51,654 nucleotides of DNA from an uncultured Acetatifactor sp. (GCA_910585805.1 CAJUFB010000025.1:1-51654), one strand, 5' to 3'; counted from the stretch's first letter, positions 15,752 to 26,003 are shown. Numbers and translations are program-made. Notes: a model not told the origin generated them from the letters alone.

Positions 15752-15818
15752 CTAGTATAATCCAACATAATTAAGCATATGTTTGACACGATAACACCAC
15801 TTTACAAGTTTATACTAG
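15752..15818. mobile_element. Miniature inverted-repeat element abutting the IS630 left end
   Basis: This segment starts CTAGTATAATCC and ends GTTTATACTAG, so both ends read CTAGTATAA inward. Its first 27 bases after CTA match the true IS630 left end at 22 of 27 positions. It carries no gene. It may be a MITE related to the neighbouring IS, or the end left by an earlier insertion. Confidence 0.55.
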
Positions 15819-15834
15819 TATAATTCAATTTAAT

Positions 15835-15863
15835 TAGACATATGCTTTGGCTTGTGGTATAAT
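15835..15863 (+). promoter_or_regulatory. Transposase promoter inside the IS left end
   Basis: TAGACA (15835-15840), 17-base spacer, perfect TATAAT (15858-15863). It lies about 25 nt before the transposase start and partly overlaps the inverted repeat. Confidence 0.55.
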
Positions 15864-15888
15864 GACCTTATCCAAGGGAGGTCATGTT

Positions 15889-17163
15889 ATGCCAAATTTA
15901 GTAAAGCCAATTAACCTTACAGATGACGATAAAGCCACTTTAGAGGGGATTCTCCGTCAAAGCACTGTAGAAGCAAGAACCTACATCCGGGCTAAAGTAC
16001 TGCTGCTCAAATCAGAACGCATGTCAAATGAGGCTATTGCGGATAAACTGGACATCTGCGTTACGGCTGTAAGACTATGCATTGATAAATATAATGCCGG
16101 CGGCATTAAAGCAGCCTTACAGGACAACAAGGGGCGCGGGCGTAAAGCTGAGATCACAGATGCGGATATTACCTGGGTCATTAACAAGGCCTGCCAGAAA
16201 CCAAAGGATTTTGGGTATTCGGCCGAATTATGGTATCCAGCCAGCTTTACACGCTTTATCAATTCCATTGCGGAGCAGGAAGGGCATCCCCGTATGGCGT
16301 CCGTGACTGAGACAACGCTGCGCAAGATACTGGCAAACGCAAAGATTCGTCCTTTTAAGATATCTTACTACTGCGAGAGGCGCGATCCGGATTTTGATTC
16401 CAAAATGCATGATGTCCTTGTTATTTATAAACAGCTTTCCCTGCAGTTTGACGGGGAAGGGAACCTCCTGCCTTTTGAGGGGATGCCGGTTCATACCCTG
16501 TCCTATGATGAAAAGCCCGGGATGCAGGCGCTGGATACCACTGCAGACGACAGGCCGCCTGTTCCGGGTACCGAGAAAAACAGCACGGTATACCGGGACT
16601 ATGAATATGTGCGGCTGGGTACGTTGTCGCTGCTTGCAGCCAATGACCTGCTTACCGGCGAAGCGATCCCCCTTGTAAGCCCAACCCACAAAAGTTCTGA
16701 TTTCGTCCGTTTTCTGAAGATGTTGGACGGGAAATACCCTGCCGGTGATAAAATACGTCTCATCCTTGATAACCATTCTGCCCATACTTCAAGGGAGACG
16801 CAGGAATACCTGAATACAGTACCCGGAAGGTTTGAATTTGTATTTACACCAACCCATGGCTCCTGGCTGAACATGGTGGAAGGCTTCTTCAGTAAACTTA
16901 CAAAGCAGATGCTGAATGGCATCCGGGTTTCAAGCAAAGAAGAATTGGAAAGCCAGATTTATCAATACTTTAATGAAATCAATAAAGTTCCTGTTCCATA
17001 CCATTGGTCCTACAAGCTTGATGATATAGACCTTACCAAAGAGGATATCAGCCAGATCGTCTATGAAGTTGTAAACCATAAAGCTGCTAATGCATGTGAT
17101 AAGGATAAGCGTGCTCCCAGGCCCCGAACAAGGAAGCGGCAGGGACAGGACAATCAGGGATAA
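15889..17163 (+). CDS. IS630-family transposase
   Basis: 424-aa DDE transposase. The N-terminus has a helix-turn-helix region (about 38-75: ERMSNEAIADKLDICVTAVR). The catalytic triad is visible as D207 in LSYDEKPGMQAL, D294 in LILDNHSAHTS and E331 in GSWLNMVEGFFSKL, the classic IS630/Tc1-mariner DDE_3 spacing. GGGAGG lies before the ATG at 15889; the frame opens earlier at 15847 without a ribosome site. The C-terminus is basic. No frameshift is seen, so it is predicted to be functional. Confidence 0.93.
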   Translation: MPNLVKPINLTDDDKATLEGILRQSTVEARTYIRAKVLLLKSERMSNEAIADKLDICVTAVRLCIDKYNAGGIKAALQDNKGRGRKAEITDADITWVINKACQKPKDFGYSAELWYPASFTRFINSIAEQEGHPRMASVTETTLRKILANAKIRPFKISYYCERRDPDFDSKMHDVLVIYKQLSLQFDGEGNLLPFEGMPVHTLSYDEKPGMQALDTTADDRPPVPGTEKNSTVYRDYEYVRLGTLSLLAANDLLTGEAIPLVSPTHKSSDFVRFLKMLDGKYPAGDKIRLILDNHSAHTSRETQEYLNTVPGRFEFVFTPTHGSWLNMVEGFFSKLTKQMLNGIRVSSKEELESQIYQYFNEINKVPVPYHWSYKLDDIDLTKEDISQIVYEVVNHKAANACDKDKRAPRPRTRKRQGQDNQG

Positions 17164-17244
17164 TAAAACATGGCTTTATTTAAAATGGATTATACTAGTT
17201 ATTCAACCAACCAAATATTTGTAGCTTGATAACCAAATATATTG

Positions 17245-17273
17245 TTGTCAATAAGAGTTTTCTTTGGTATTAT
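17245..17273 (+). promoter_or_regulatory. Promoter for the Cys-rich secreted protein
   Basis: TTGTCA (17245-17250), 17-base spacer, TATTAT (17268-17273). It lies about 50 bases right of the IS end and gives a leader of about 155 nt. The rest of 17196-17434 is AT-rich and shows no gene. Confidence 0.6.
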
Positions 17274-17434
17274 AGATGTGTCGAGTTATTTATTGTTGTC
17301 TGCAATGCTTTGAAGAAAGAGAATATCGATAAAAAATAGTTCAAACATATATGAGGTTATCGCGGTCTTGTTTACAAATATAGCGAATGGAGCAGGCAAA
17401 ATATTAGTCGTCTTCTAATAAGAAAGGAGAACAT

Positions 17435-17761
17435 ATGATGAAATCAATGTCAAAAACTGTTTTTGCGTTGTGTATTGCAGTGTCGATTTTTGTATGTAGT
17501 TCTATGATTGCGTCAGCGAATTGTCCTGATCGCAAGGATGGATTGCATTGTTTCACAAAACATGTGGGGACTGGTGAGGGATATACTGATTATCTAACAC
17601 ATGATCATTTAATTGGATACGATGCAAACGGTCGGGAAGTTTATAAAAGCTGCCAGGTAACTATGGTCTATGAATATTATGTTGATAAATGTTGTTATTG
17701 TGACGAAACGCAATCGGGCAGCAGAAAGCTTGAGTGTGAAGTCAGACATAGTGTCAATTAA
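17435..17761 (+). CDS. Small secreted cysteine-rich protein
   Basis: 108 aa with a signal peptide ending at about ASA (residues 1-28). The mature part carries seven Cys, including the pattern DKCCYCDE near the end, and several His/Asp pairs (YLTHDHLIG). Disulfides or metal binding are possible. I do not recognise the family. AAAGGAGA precedes a double ATG; the second ATG (17438) has slightly better spacing. The gene is AT-rich relative to the flanking lipoprotein genes and sits next to the IS, which suggests horizontal gain. Toxin, bacteriocin-like or adhesion roles cannot be told apart. Confidence 0.6.
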   Translation: MMKSMSKTVFALCIAVSIFVCSSMIASANCPDRKDGLHCFTKHVGTGEGYTDYLTHDHLIGYDANGREVYKSCQVTMVYEYYVDKCCYCDETQSGSRKLECEVRHSVN

Positions 17762-17843
17762 CCTTAAATAGGGGTGACTTGTGATCCGATATATAGTGAA
17801 GGAAAATGGATCATCATTAGCAGAGTTTTGTATCAGGAGAATT

Positions 17844-17884
17844 AAGCGGCATAGCGGGGGCGGCTCTGTTATGCCGCTTTTTTA
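17844..17884 (+). terminator. Rho-independent terminator
   Basis: Perfect 10-bp stem AAGCGGCATA (17844-17853) / TATGCCGCTT (17870-17879) followed by a T-run to 17883. It ends the Cys-rich protein transcript and insulates the lipoprotein gene that starts 34 nt later. Confidence 0.85.
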
Positions 17885-17916
17885 CAGGATAATCTGGAAA
17901 AGGGAGGAAAGCTTTT

Positions 17917-20229
17917 ATGAAGAAGCCAATCATCAGCATTTGTTTATCAGTGATTCTTGCAGGGGTTCTCGGCGGGTGCGGCTCTGGTGAAAAAGAATCG
18001 TCGGGTGCTCCCGATCAGTCACAGGGTACAGAATTGTCAGACACTTCGGGCACAGCACAGGACGCTTCCGGGACGGACAGCCAGGAGCTGTCTGTAAGCA
18101 CAGGGGGTATACTGGATCCCTGGGCAGTTATGAACCTTTCCGGGAAAGACAATTCCATGGATGCCTATTCCGCGTCGGCGAGGGAGGCGCTGCTGCTGGA
18201 AATGCCGGAGAATGCCCTGGACGGGGGAATGAAAAAGTCTGTTCTGGGAGCCACGGGCGCTTATTGTTTCAAAAAGCATCTATTTGACACTGTGGCTGAA
18301 AGCTGGGATGAGGTTATATTTGCAGGCACAGAGGGAAAAGCCGACTCAAAACGTTACGACTTTGAGGATCAGCTCTGGGATATAGGCCCTGTAGCCGGAA
18401 CGGACCATTATGTAGCCCTCAGCGTAGAAATCCAGGAAGATGGGGAGTATCGGTCTTTCCTTACAGAGAGGGATGAAAACCATGAGTACCTGCGGGAGGT
18501 TCCGCTTGATTTCCTGAATGGAAGCGAGACGGGGGAGGTTGTCGGGAGCCTTTCTGGCTTTGCGGTGGACCAGTTCGGGGCGGTCAGCCTGGTACATGGC
18601 GGGCAGTACCTTCTTATGTCACAGGAGGGGGATATTTTGGCGGAATACAGTCCCGAAGGCGGCTCTGTCAAGAGGCTGGTAATTCTGTATGACGGGCGTA
18701 TTGCCTTTGAGGTGACGATGAAAGGGAACGGGGGGACGGCCCTGCAGTATATGGACAGGGACACCCTGGAGACGGTGACGCTGGCGACACTGGAAAAGAG
18801 CGCCCTTTACCTGACGCTCCTGGACGGGGAGACCCTGCTGTATGCGGCTCAGGACGGGGTGTACCGCAGCGGGCTGAACGGGGAAAAGCCGGAGCTGATC
18901 TACCGGTGGAGCAACCATGGCATCATAATCCATAAGGTAGCTGCCCTTCAGGCAGATGAAGAAGGGCGGATTTCGCTTATTTACAGTGACTCTGAGAATG
19001 ACAACTACCTCTGTCTGGAACCTACTGCGGAAGAGATTCCAGTCTGTGAAATCACCCTGCAGGTAAGGTCTGGTGATATGGATTCCTATCAGCGGCTGGC
19101 TGCGGAGTTCAACAGGCGGTATCCCAGCTGCCATATTGAATTAGCTGAGTACAGCCGCGAAGACGAGGCCGCGCTGCTGACGCAGCTGACGGCGGGAGAG
19201 GGCCCTGTGCTGCTGGACCCATCCGGGCTGAGCTTTGAGGAGATGGAAGAACTGTGGGAGCCTCTGGATACCGTTATGGGGCAGCTTGGCATCACGGAAG
19301 AGCTGAATCCGGGCGTCATGGAGATGGGGAAGATTAATGGGACACTGTACGGGATTGTGCGTGATTTTGGACTGGATACAGTGGTTGCCGAAGCGGGGCT
19401 TAAGGACTGGGACTATGACATGTTTTTCCAGAGTATCCGGGAACGGACGGAGCTGGACGAAATCTGTAACTATTATGACAAAGAAGCTGGACTTCTTTCC
19501 CTTGTGGCATTACTGAACCACGGACTGGATGATTGCTACTTCTTTGTCCCGGATGAGGAAACCGGGGCGCTGCATTTTGACAGCGGCAAATTCCGTCAGA
19601 TCCTGGATTTGGCGGAGAAGTACCCCGCCCGGGAGGAGGGGGTGGCGCCTGGCGCCTCCCTGTTGGAGGGAAATGCGCTGTGCAACATCCTGATTATCCA
19701 GAAGCCGGAGCATGTGGCTGCGTACCGCATTATTTACGGGGAGGACGTGGATTATGTTGGATATCCCGCAAAGGATGGGGGAATGCATGTCATGGTACCG
19801 TCCGGCATGCTGTCGATCCGCAGGTCTGCTTCAAAAGAGGAGAAGGAGGCTGCCGCAGCTTTTCTTGCCCTGTGCCTGTCCTACGAGGGGCAGATTCTTG
19901 CGGCAAAGGATATCAATTTTGCATTAAGCGTGCGCAGGGATGTACTGGAGGCGCAGATTGCTTCCATGGGGACAGAGATAAGTCGTCTCCCAAACTTCGA
20001 CCCAGACTTCGGATCGGTTAATATGGGGGGCGGGATGGATATAGAACGGGACAGGGAAACGCTGCTGGATTTGATCGGCAGTGCAAAGCCCAAAAAGACT
20101 CTCTCCTGGGAACTGAGCGGTATTATAAGGGAAGAACTGGATCTGTATCTTGCAGGCAGCATCACGGAGGATATGCTCATCGACCATCTGGAGAACCGGA
20201 TAGGGCTGTACCTGGGGGAGAGAAACTGA
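17917..20229 (+). CDS. Extracellular solute-binding lipoprotein (intact copy)
   Basis: 770-aa lipoprotein. The signal peptide ends in lipobox LGGC (C21), then a Ser/Gly/Asp-rich linker. About residues 110-380 contain repeated beta-strand units (YRSGLNGEKPELIYRW and similar) that look propeller-like. From about 385 on (ITLQVRSGDMDSYQRLAAEFNRRYP) the protein resembles family 1 ABC solute-binding proteins. GGGAGG precedes the ATG at good spacing. No ABC permease or ATPase lies nearby, so the ligand and partner transporter are unknown. It is the best-preserved member of a tandem family: the second half of the next gene and the 24915 remnant share long stretches with its C-terminal half. Confidence 0.8.
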   Translation: MKKPIISICLSVILAGVLGGCGSGEKESSGAPDQSQGTELSDTSGTAQDASGTDSQELSVSTGGILDPWAVMNLSGKDNSMDAYSASAREALLLEMPENALDGGMKKSVLGATGAYCFKKHLFDTVAESWDEVIFAGTEGKADSKRYDFEDQLWDIGPVAGTDHYVALSVEIQEDGEYRSFLTERDENHEYLREVPLDFLNGSETGEVVGSLSGFAVDQFGAVSLVHGGQYLLMSQEGDILAEYSPEGGSVKRLVILYDGRIAFEVTMKGNGGTALQYMDRDTLETVTLATLEKSALYLTLLDGETLLYAAQDGVYRSGLNGEKPELIYRWSNHGIIIHKVAALQADEEGRISLIYSDSENDNYLCLEPTAEEIPVCEITLQVRSGDMDSYQRLAAEFNRRYPSCHIELAEYSREDEAALLTQLTAGEGPVLLDPSGLSFEEMEELWEPLDTVMGQLGITEELNPGVMEMGKINGTLYGIVRDFGLDTVVAEAGLKDWDYDMFFQSIRERTELDEICNYYDKEAGLLSLVALLNHGLDDCYFFVPDEETGALHFDSGKFRQILDLAEKYPAREEGVAPGASLLEGNALCNILIIQKPEHVAAYRIIYGEDVDYVGYPAKDGGMHVMVPSGMLSIRRSASKEEKEAAAAFLALCLSYEGQILAAKDINFALSVRRDVLEAQIASMGTEISRLPNFDPDFGSVNMGGGMDIERDRETLLDLIGSAKPKKTLSWELSGIIREELDLYLAGSITEDMLIDHLENRIGLYLGERN

Positions 20230-20390
20230 TGCGCAGGGCATCGGATCCCGTGAGATATTTTCGTATGCAATGTGCGTGGACAATTGCTTCGATGCTTTGA
20301 TTACGGATTTGGAGTCTCCTGACAGAAGAAAAGCGCGATATACTAAAAAGAAAAGCCCTGGGAAGAATAATGGAATAGAGGAGAAACAGG

Positions 20391-23300
20391 ATGATGCGTG
20401 GAATACGGTTGGTACGAAGAATCTCCATATTACTTATGGTTTGCTGCAGTTTTGCAGGCTGTGGCAAAAAAGAGGCTGAGACAGCAGAGGAAGGGGCATC
20501 CAGCTACATCTATGTGCCGGACCGTCTCGCAACAGATTCAGGGGGAGGATGCGGACTGCCGGAAGGTTTCCGCAGGCCTGTTGTGGGGGAAGAGTATCTG
20601 TATTTTCTGCAGGAAAATCAAAGTGTACAGTCAATCGGTAAGGCTTTGCTTTCAGGAGAGAATGGGACAGTGGAACTGGCGGAGGCAGAGTCCCTTTTCG
20701 TAATTTCCACCTCCGGTATGGAGATGGGGGGAGAAGAGGGATATGAGCCTTCGGAAGAAGAGATATCAGAGCTTCAGGACCGTGCCATGGAAGAAGGCAT
20801 GGAAAAGGAAAACGAACCCCAGGGGCAGGCGGTACGGATGGATCCGAAGAAGACATATATCAGCTTTTTTTAAAGGATTATGGTGTGGATCAGGAAGGAA
20901 ATCTATATCTGGCGGTGGAGTGCAGCATGGGAGGCTATTTTCAGATGACCTCTGTGGGATGCCTGGTCTGCAGGCGGACACAGGAAGGACAATGGGAATA
21001 CCGCAGTTTTTTACCCGGTATGGAGCTGGTGCAGGAGGGGGTGCCGTGGACGGCAGAGGCGGGGTATACCTGCTGACTGAGGAAGGGATAACAGTAATAG
21101 ACGCGGCGGGGCAGAAAACCGGCACGATCAGGACAGACAGGTATAAAGGGAACCTTTTTTTCGGAGAAAAACTATTCGGTGATACGGATGGACATGTCTA
21201 TTATTTCGTATATGAGGATTTCGGCTTCCAGTGGAAAGGGTTCAGGGTAGAACATTCAGAAGGGGGTTCTCTGCTGGAGGCGGAGGGGCTGTCAGGCAGT
21301 TCCAGGATGCATAGCTGCTCTGTGAACAGAGGGAAAGTGGCCTATTCGCTTGCCGACAGCTTTTATGAGTACCCCGGAGAGACAGGCAGTGCACAAAGCC
21401 TGCTGCTGTGGGGGAACAGCAATATGCTGTACAGTTACATACGGGATTCCGTCATTATTGACAGCGAAAGGATTCTGGTATGGTATGAGGAAGCCGGATT
21501 AGAAGGGCTGTATATGCTTTCCAGAAAGCCGGTGGAAGAAATAGCGGAAAGAGAGCCCGTGGTGCTAGCCGCTTTTGAACCGGATCTGTCCTTAAAGGAG
21601 GCAGCCGTCAGGTTTAACAGGCAGAACGGAAAATACCAGGTGTTTATAGAGACCTGTGGATATTCCCCGGAAAATGCAGAGGGGGCGGCAGGCCGGAGGG
21701 ATGCCGCACTGGTATCCCCGGATCCGCCGGATCTGGTTGTGCTGGACGGACTGGATTTGAAAAACAGCATGGAGAAGGGGCTGTTGGAGGATTTGGGAGC
21801 CTATCTGGAGAAAAGCGGGATACTGGACAGAAAGGATTTCCTGGAGAATGCACTGGAAGGATATACTTTTGGGGGAAAGCTGGCCGGCATTCCGGTAGAA
21901 ATCCGGGTTAAGGCCCTTGCTGGCCGACTGTCCCAGGTGGGAGAACCGGACAGTTGGACCATGGAGGATGTCTATGCCATAGCGGAGCAGTATCCTGAGC
22001 ATACAAGGCTTCTCAGCGACGGATTTTACAGGAGCGATGGCAGAAGTGACGAGATAGGCACCAGAACCCATTTATTGGGCGAATTTTGTGCACCATGGTA
22101 TCTGGAGGAGTATGTGGACTGGGATAAAGGAACATGTAATTTTGACAGCGAGGGTTTCAGGAGGCTTCTTCAGTGGATAGGAGAGCACGGGAGTGATGAG
22201 CCTCAAACTGCCGGGACTGGAGAATCCGTCTATTATACAAGAGGATATATGCCGGAGGATGCGCTGTTCATGGAGGATTTCCTGGATTTTGAGCGTGCGG
22301 CAATATGGCAGGTTCAATTCGGGGAAGAAATCAGGCTGCTGGGGTATCCTTCAGCCGATGGCAGGGGAAAGGTATATGTTCAGCCTGTATCACCCCTCGG
22401 AATTGTGGCTGAGGCAGGAAACCGCGAGGGGGCATGGGCGTTTCTGGAGTATTACATATCGCTTGTCTGTGAACAGAAAGATATCCTGACTACCAGCAAG
22501 TCTCAGTTGCAGGAACAGATGGAAGCGTGGACAATAACAGACCGGCAGAATGGGGACACAGAAAGGAAAAGCTTTGTAATATTAGATGAGGTTTTGGAAC
22601 CTGTTTATGGAATTTCCAGGGAAATGGCGCAGCAGGTGATGGATTTACTGAAAGAAGCGGATTTCAGCCCGGACAGCAGATGGAAGGACGATATTGCAGG
22701 CATTGTGTTGGAAGAGGCGGAAGATTTCTATAAGGGAAATAAGAGCCTGGATTCTGCTGTGGCAGGCTTTTCCCTGCACGCGGAAAATCCGGTGAATGCG
22801 CAGGAAGGGGGAGGGTCCGGTTCTTTTCTGGGTGCCTCCAGAGCTTATTGCTTTAAGAAGCATCTCTTTGTAAACATGGATGAATGCTGGGATGAACTTT
22901 CCTATGTGTCTGTGGAAGGGGAGAGGGGGACGGAAAGAATTGAGCTGGTGAATCAGCTGTGGGGAGTAGGCACGGCAGTCGGCACGGATCATTATGTAGG
23001 CTTAAATATTGAGGCAGAGGAGGAAGCGGAGGAATACCGGTATCGGTACATTCTGACGGAGAGAGATGAAAACCATGAGAAGGTAAGGGAGTTCCCTCTG
23101 AATTTTCTACAGGGAGATATTGGCACGGTACTTGAAACCATCCAGAGCTTAGGAGTGGACAGTTCCGGGGCTGCCCATCTATTACAGGGGGGCAGGTATC
23201 TGATGGTGTCCCAGGAAGGGGAGATTCTGGCGGAATATGTACCGGAAGACGGCACTGTCAGGGAAATGATTCCTCTGTATGACGGCCGTATGGCTTTCTG

Positions 23301-24819
23301 GCAGGAAGGGAAAGGGAACCTGGGGGAGATAACCCTGCAGTGTATGGATGCGGAAAGCGGTAAGCCTGTGATGCTGGCCTCGTTGGGAAACCCGGAAACC
23401 AATATTCATTATATCACCCTTTTTGACGAAGGCAGCCTGCTGTATGCGGATAAGGACGGCCTGTACCGCAGCGACCTGTCCGGGAAGAATCCGGAGCTTC
23501 TCTACAGATGGGTTCATCACGGGATCATTACCCATGGGATATCCGGTATACAGACAGACGGAGAAGAGAAGATTATGATTCTTTACAGCGACTCCGAGCA
23601 GTTAAACTTCCTGTGCCTGGAACCCACCACGGAAGAGGTACCGATCTGCAGGATTACCATGAATGTATGGGACTCCAGTATGGATGTCTATCAGTTGGCG
23701 GTTGCGGAATTCAACAGGAGATATCCCAGCTGTTACATTGAATTGGTGGGGATCGGGAACAAGGACAGAACTGCGCTGCTGACACAGCTGACTGCGGGAA
23801 AGGGACCGGTGCTGATTGATCCCACCCTGGCGAACTTTGAGGAGATGGAAGAGCTGTGGGAGCCTCTGGATGACGTTCTGGAGCAAATGGGCATCATGGA
23901 AGAGCTGTATCTAAATGCCATGGAGATGGGGAGGATCAATGGAACCCTGTATGGGATTGTGGGAGATTTTTTTCTGGAGACGGTGGTTGCCGTGGAGCCG
24001 GATCTTGAGGACTGGGACTTTGATACCTTTATGCAGCGTGTCCGGGATACGCCCGGGCTGGAAGCGGTCTGTGATTATTATTCCAGTGAATATGGGCCGT
24101 ATAATCTGTATTCTTTGCTGAATCACGGACTGGAGGACAACTATTTTATCATTGCGGATGAGGAAACGGGAGAACTGCATTTTGACAGAGACAGATTTCG
24201 TCAGTTTGTGGAGCTGGCGGATAAGTACTGCCGCAATGAGGAAGGGGTATGGCCGGGCGATTCCCTGCTGGAGGGGAAGACATTATGTAATGCATTGTCT
24301 GTCCATAAACCGGAAGATATAGCCGCGTGCCGAAAGATATACGGGGAGGATGTCAATTATATCGGAGCCCCTGCAGGAGATGGAGGCATACATGAAATGT
24401 GTGCTCCCAACATGCTGTCAATCCGTAAGTCGGCCACAAAGGAGGAAAAGGAGGCTGCCGCCGCCTTTCTTGCCATGTATCTGTCCTATGAGACACAGGC
24501 CCGGGCGGCAAAGGATATGAGTTATAATTTAAGTGTGCGCAGGGATGTGCTGGAGGAGCAGGTCGCTTCCATGCCGACAGTAAGTTACCTGTACTTGATC
24601 GGTGAGGTTAAGATAGGGGACAATATGGATATAGAGCGGGACAGAGCGACGCTGGAGGAGCTGATTGAAAGTGCAAGGCCGAGAAATGGTTTTCCACGTG
24701 AACTGAGCGATATCCTGTGGGAAGAGCTGGATCAGTATTTTGCAGGCAGCATCACGGAGGATATGCTTATGGAACATCTGGAGAACAGGGTAGGGCTGTA
24801 CCTGGGGGAGAGAAACTGA
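20391..24819 (+). pseudogene. Double solute-binding lipoprotein gene, fused and frameshifted twice
   Basis: The gene starts at the ATG at 20391 (GAGGAG upstream) with a lipobox (FAGC) and runs to TTT TTT TAA at 20865-20873. Reading resumes in the next frame (LKDYGVDQEGNLYLAVE) if the T7 run had eight T. That frame ends after GYTC, and reading continues in the third frame (DGRGGVYLLTEEG) if G5 at 21037-21041 had six G. From there it is open to 24819. The long part holds one solute-binding domain (about 21560-22740). Just after the family's usual end (YKGNKSLDSAVAG) it is fused in frame to a second complete domain set, similar to the 17917 protein but without a signal peptide. The product, if expressed, would be a double binding protein of about 1,475 residues. 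Confidence 0.7.
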
Positions 24820-24853
24820 TTGGAAGAGAGGGATACTGCTCTGATATTTTCCG

Positions 24854-25186
24854 ATGATACAGGATTCCGCAATAAAAAGGGAGGGAAGTATACACCAGAT
24901 GCAGACTTCCGGTATGCTGACAATCCGCAGGTCAGCCACAAAAGAGGAAAAGGAGGCTGCCGCCGCCTTCCTTGCCATGTATCTTTCCCGTGAGGCGCAT
25001 GTCCGGGCAATAAAGGATGCGAAATGGGGCTATCATTTAAGTGTGCGCAGGGATGTGCTGGAGGAGCAGATTGCTTCCATGCCGACAACAGCTTCCCTGT
25101 ACTTCTTCGGTGAGGTCAATATAAAGGACAATATGAATATAGAACGGGACAGGGCGACGCTTGGCATTCATCTACGTGCAGTATAA
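24854..25186 (+). pseudogene. 3' remnant of a third solute-binding lipoprotein
   Basis: From about 24915 the frame matches the late part of both neighbours: GMLTIRRSATKEEKEAAAAF, LSVRRDVLEEQIASMP and NIERDRATL. Homology stops after ATL, where the paralogues continue into the final LYLGERN segment. The upstream 20 codons have no counterpart, and there is no signal peptide. It is best read as a decayed fragment left by recombination between tandem copies. Confidence 0.75.
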
Positions 25187-25842
25187 AACTGCATCGCATG
25201 GTAAAACCATTTACTGTTTTCGGATCAATTGATATACTCCATATATTTGCCGGCATTTTAAGGATTGGTATACCGAAATAAATCCGTTACTGTTTAAAGG
25301 ATGATCTGAGTCCGGAAGGGTGAAAAGTGATTGGCCTGTCCGGAGTAACACCCCGTTAAGGGATTAGAGTTCCCGGGGAAGCGGGGAATCAGGAAAATCC
25401 GGGATGTGAATCTGCCGGAAACAAAAAAGTTCGCCTTATATGCAAGTAAGGCGAACTTTTTGGGTAAAACCACATTTTCGTAAACACGTTCCGCGAGTCG
25501 GAAACCTGTAACATATGATCCTGCGGCTACAGGCCGGGAAATGGGATCAGGCAGGAAAAATGCGGGTTTGAGGAAAACAGCTTCTTCCTGGGGCGCAGGA
25601 TAACGGAGGCGGCAGCAATCAGGAGCGGCCATTGCCGCAGTCAACGGCTTCCCCCTTTTTCTCGTACTCAGTCTTTGGAGATGGTTGCTTTTTTGAACTA
25701 AAATAAGACGTTATTTTCGTAAGCAGGATCCCTGGAGCTTTGAAAAACTGCTTTAAAAGCCAGCATTTTGCTGTATGTAATCAAGAAAATGACCATCTGA
25801 AATCAGCAGATTTGCCAAAAAATGCAAAAGAAAAAATTCCTC
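25187..25842. other. Non-coding stretch bounded by mirrored hairpins
   Basis: No gene is seen. Stems include TTCCG/CGGAA near 25488, CCTGTA/TACAGG near 25505-25533 and AAAATAA/TTATTTT (25700-25706 / 25711-25717). The interval 25424-25924 is flanked by two hairpins that are reverse complements of each other, listed separately, and may be a non-autonomous mobile cassette or a regulatory spacer. Confidence 0.4.
25424..25461. repeat. Palindromic hairpin, left member of an inverted pair
   Basis: AAAAAGTTCGCCTTA (25424-25438) and TAAGGCGAACTTTTT (25447-25461) form a perfect 15-bp stem with the 8-nt loop TATGCAAG. With A and T tracts at the two sides it could terminate transcription in both directions. 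Confidence 0.75.
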
Positions 25843-25871
25843 TTGCAATGTGTGAATAAATAGTATAGAAT
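25843..25871 (+). promoter_or_regulatory. Promoter for the HTH-sortase-LCP group
   Basis: TTGCAA (25843-25848), 17-base spacer, TAGAAT (25866-25871). Predicted start is near 25878, just before the hairpin at 25887-25924, so the leader would carry a possible attenuator. Confidence 0.5.
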
Positions 25872-25886
25872 AGTTAAAGTTATTAA

Positions 25887-25924
25887 AAAAAGTTCGCCTT
25901 ACTTGCATATAAGGCGAACCTTTT
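25887..25924 (+). terminator. Leader hairpin/attenuator, right member of the inverted pair
   Basis: GTTCGCCTTA (25892-25901) pairs with TAAGGCGAAC (25910-25919). One mismatch is followed by A/T pairs and a TTTT end. The loop CTTGCATA is the reverse complement of the loop at 25439-25446. It lies between a promoter and the HTH start, so it may act as a leader terminator. Confidence 0.6.
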
Positions 25925-26003
25925 GAAAAAGAAAAAACACATAACAAAGCATAATTATACCATGCAGCCCCAAAAAGGCAGAAAACAGAACGGAGGTTCG
26001 GAG

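Larger units (their letters stand above)
15818..17195 (+). mobile_element. IS630-family insertion sequence
   Basis: The single-gene element is bounded by imperfect inverted repeats of about 24-30 bp. The left end reads GTATAATTCAATTTAATT and the right end, reverse-complemented, reads GTATAATCCATTTTAAAT. Both ends sit in CTAG, with TA duplicated at 15816-15817 and 17196-17197, the known IS630 preference. The left boundary could instead be 15755 if the outer copy was used. The transposase is intact, so the element may still be active. Confidence 0.8.

Noticed and set aside
17781..17990. 69-codon frame spanning the terminator
   Set aside because: It reads through a strong hairpin terminator and into the start of the lipoprotein gene in another frame.
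20865..20873. Programmed -1 ribosomal frameshift at T7
   Set aside because: Slippage would fix only the first break; a second break at 21037 would remain, and no downstream stimulatory structure was identified.
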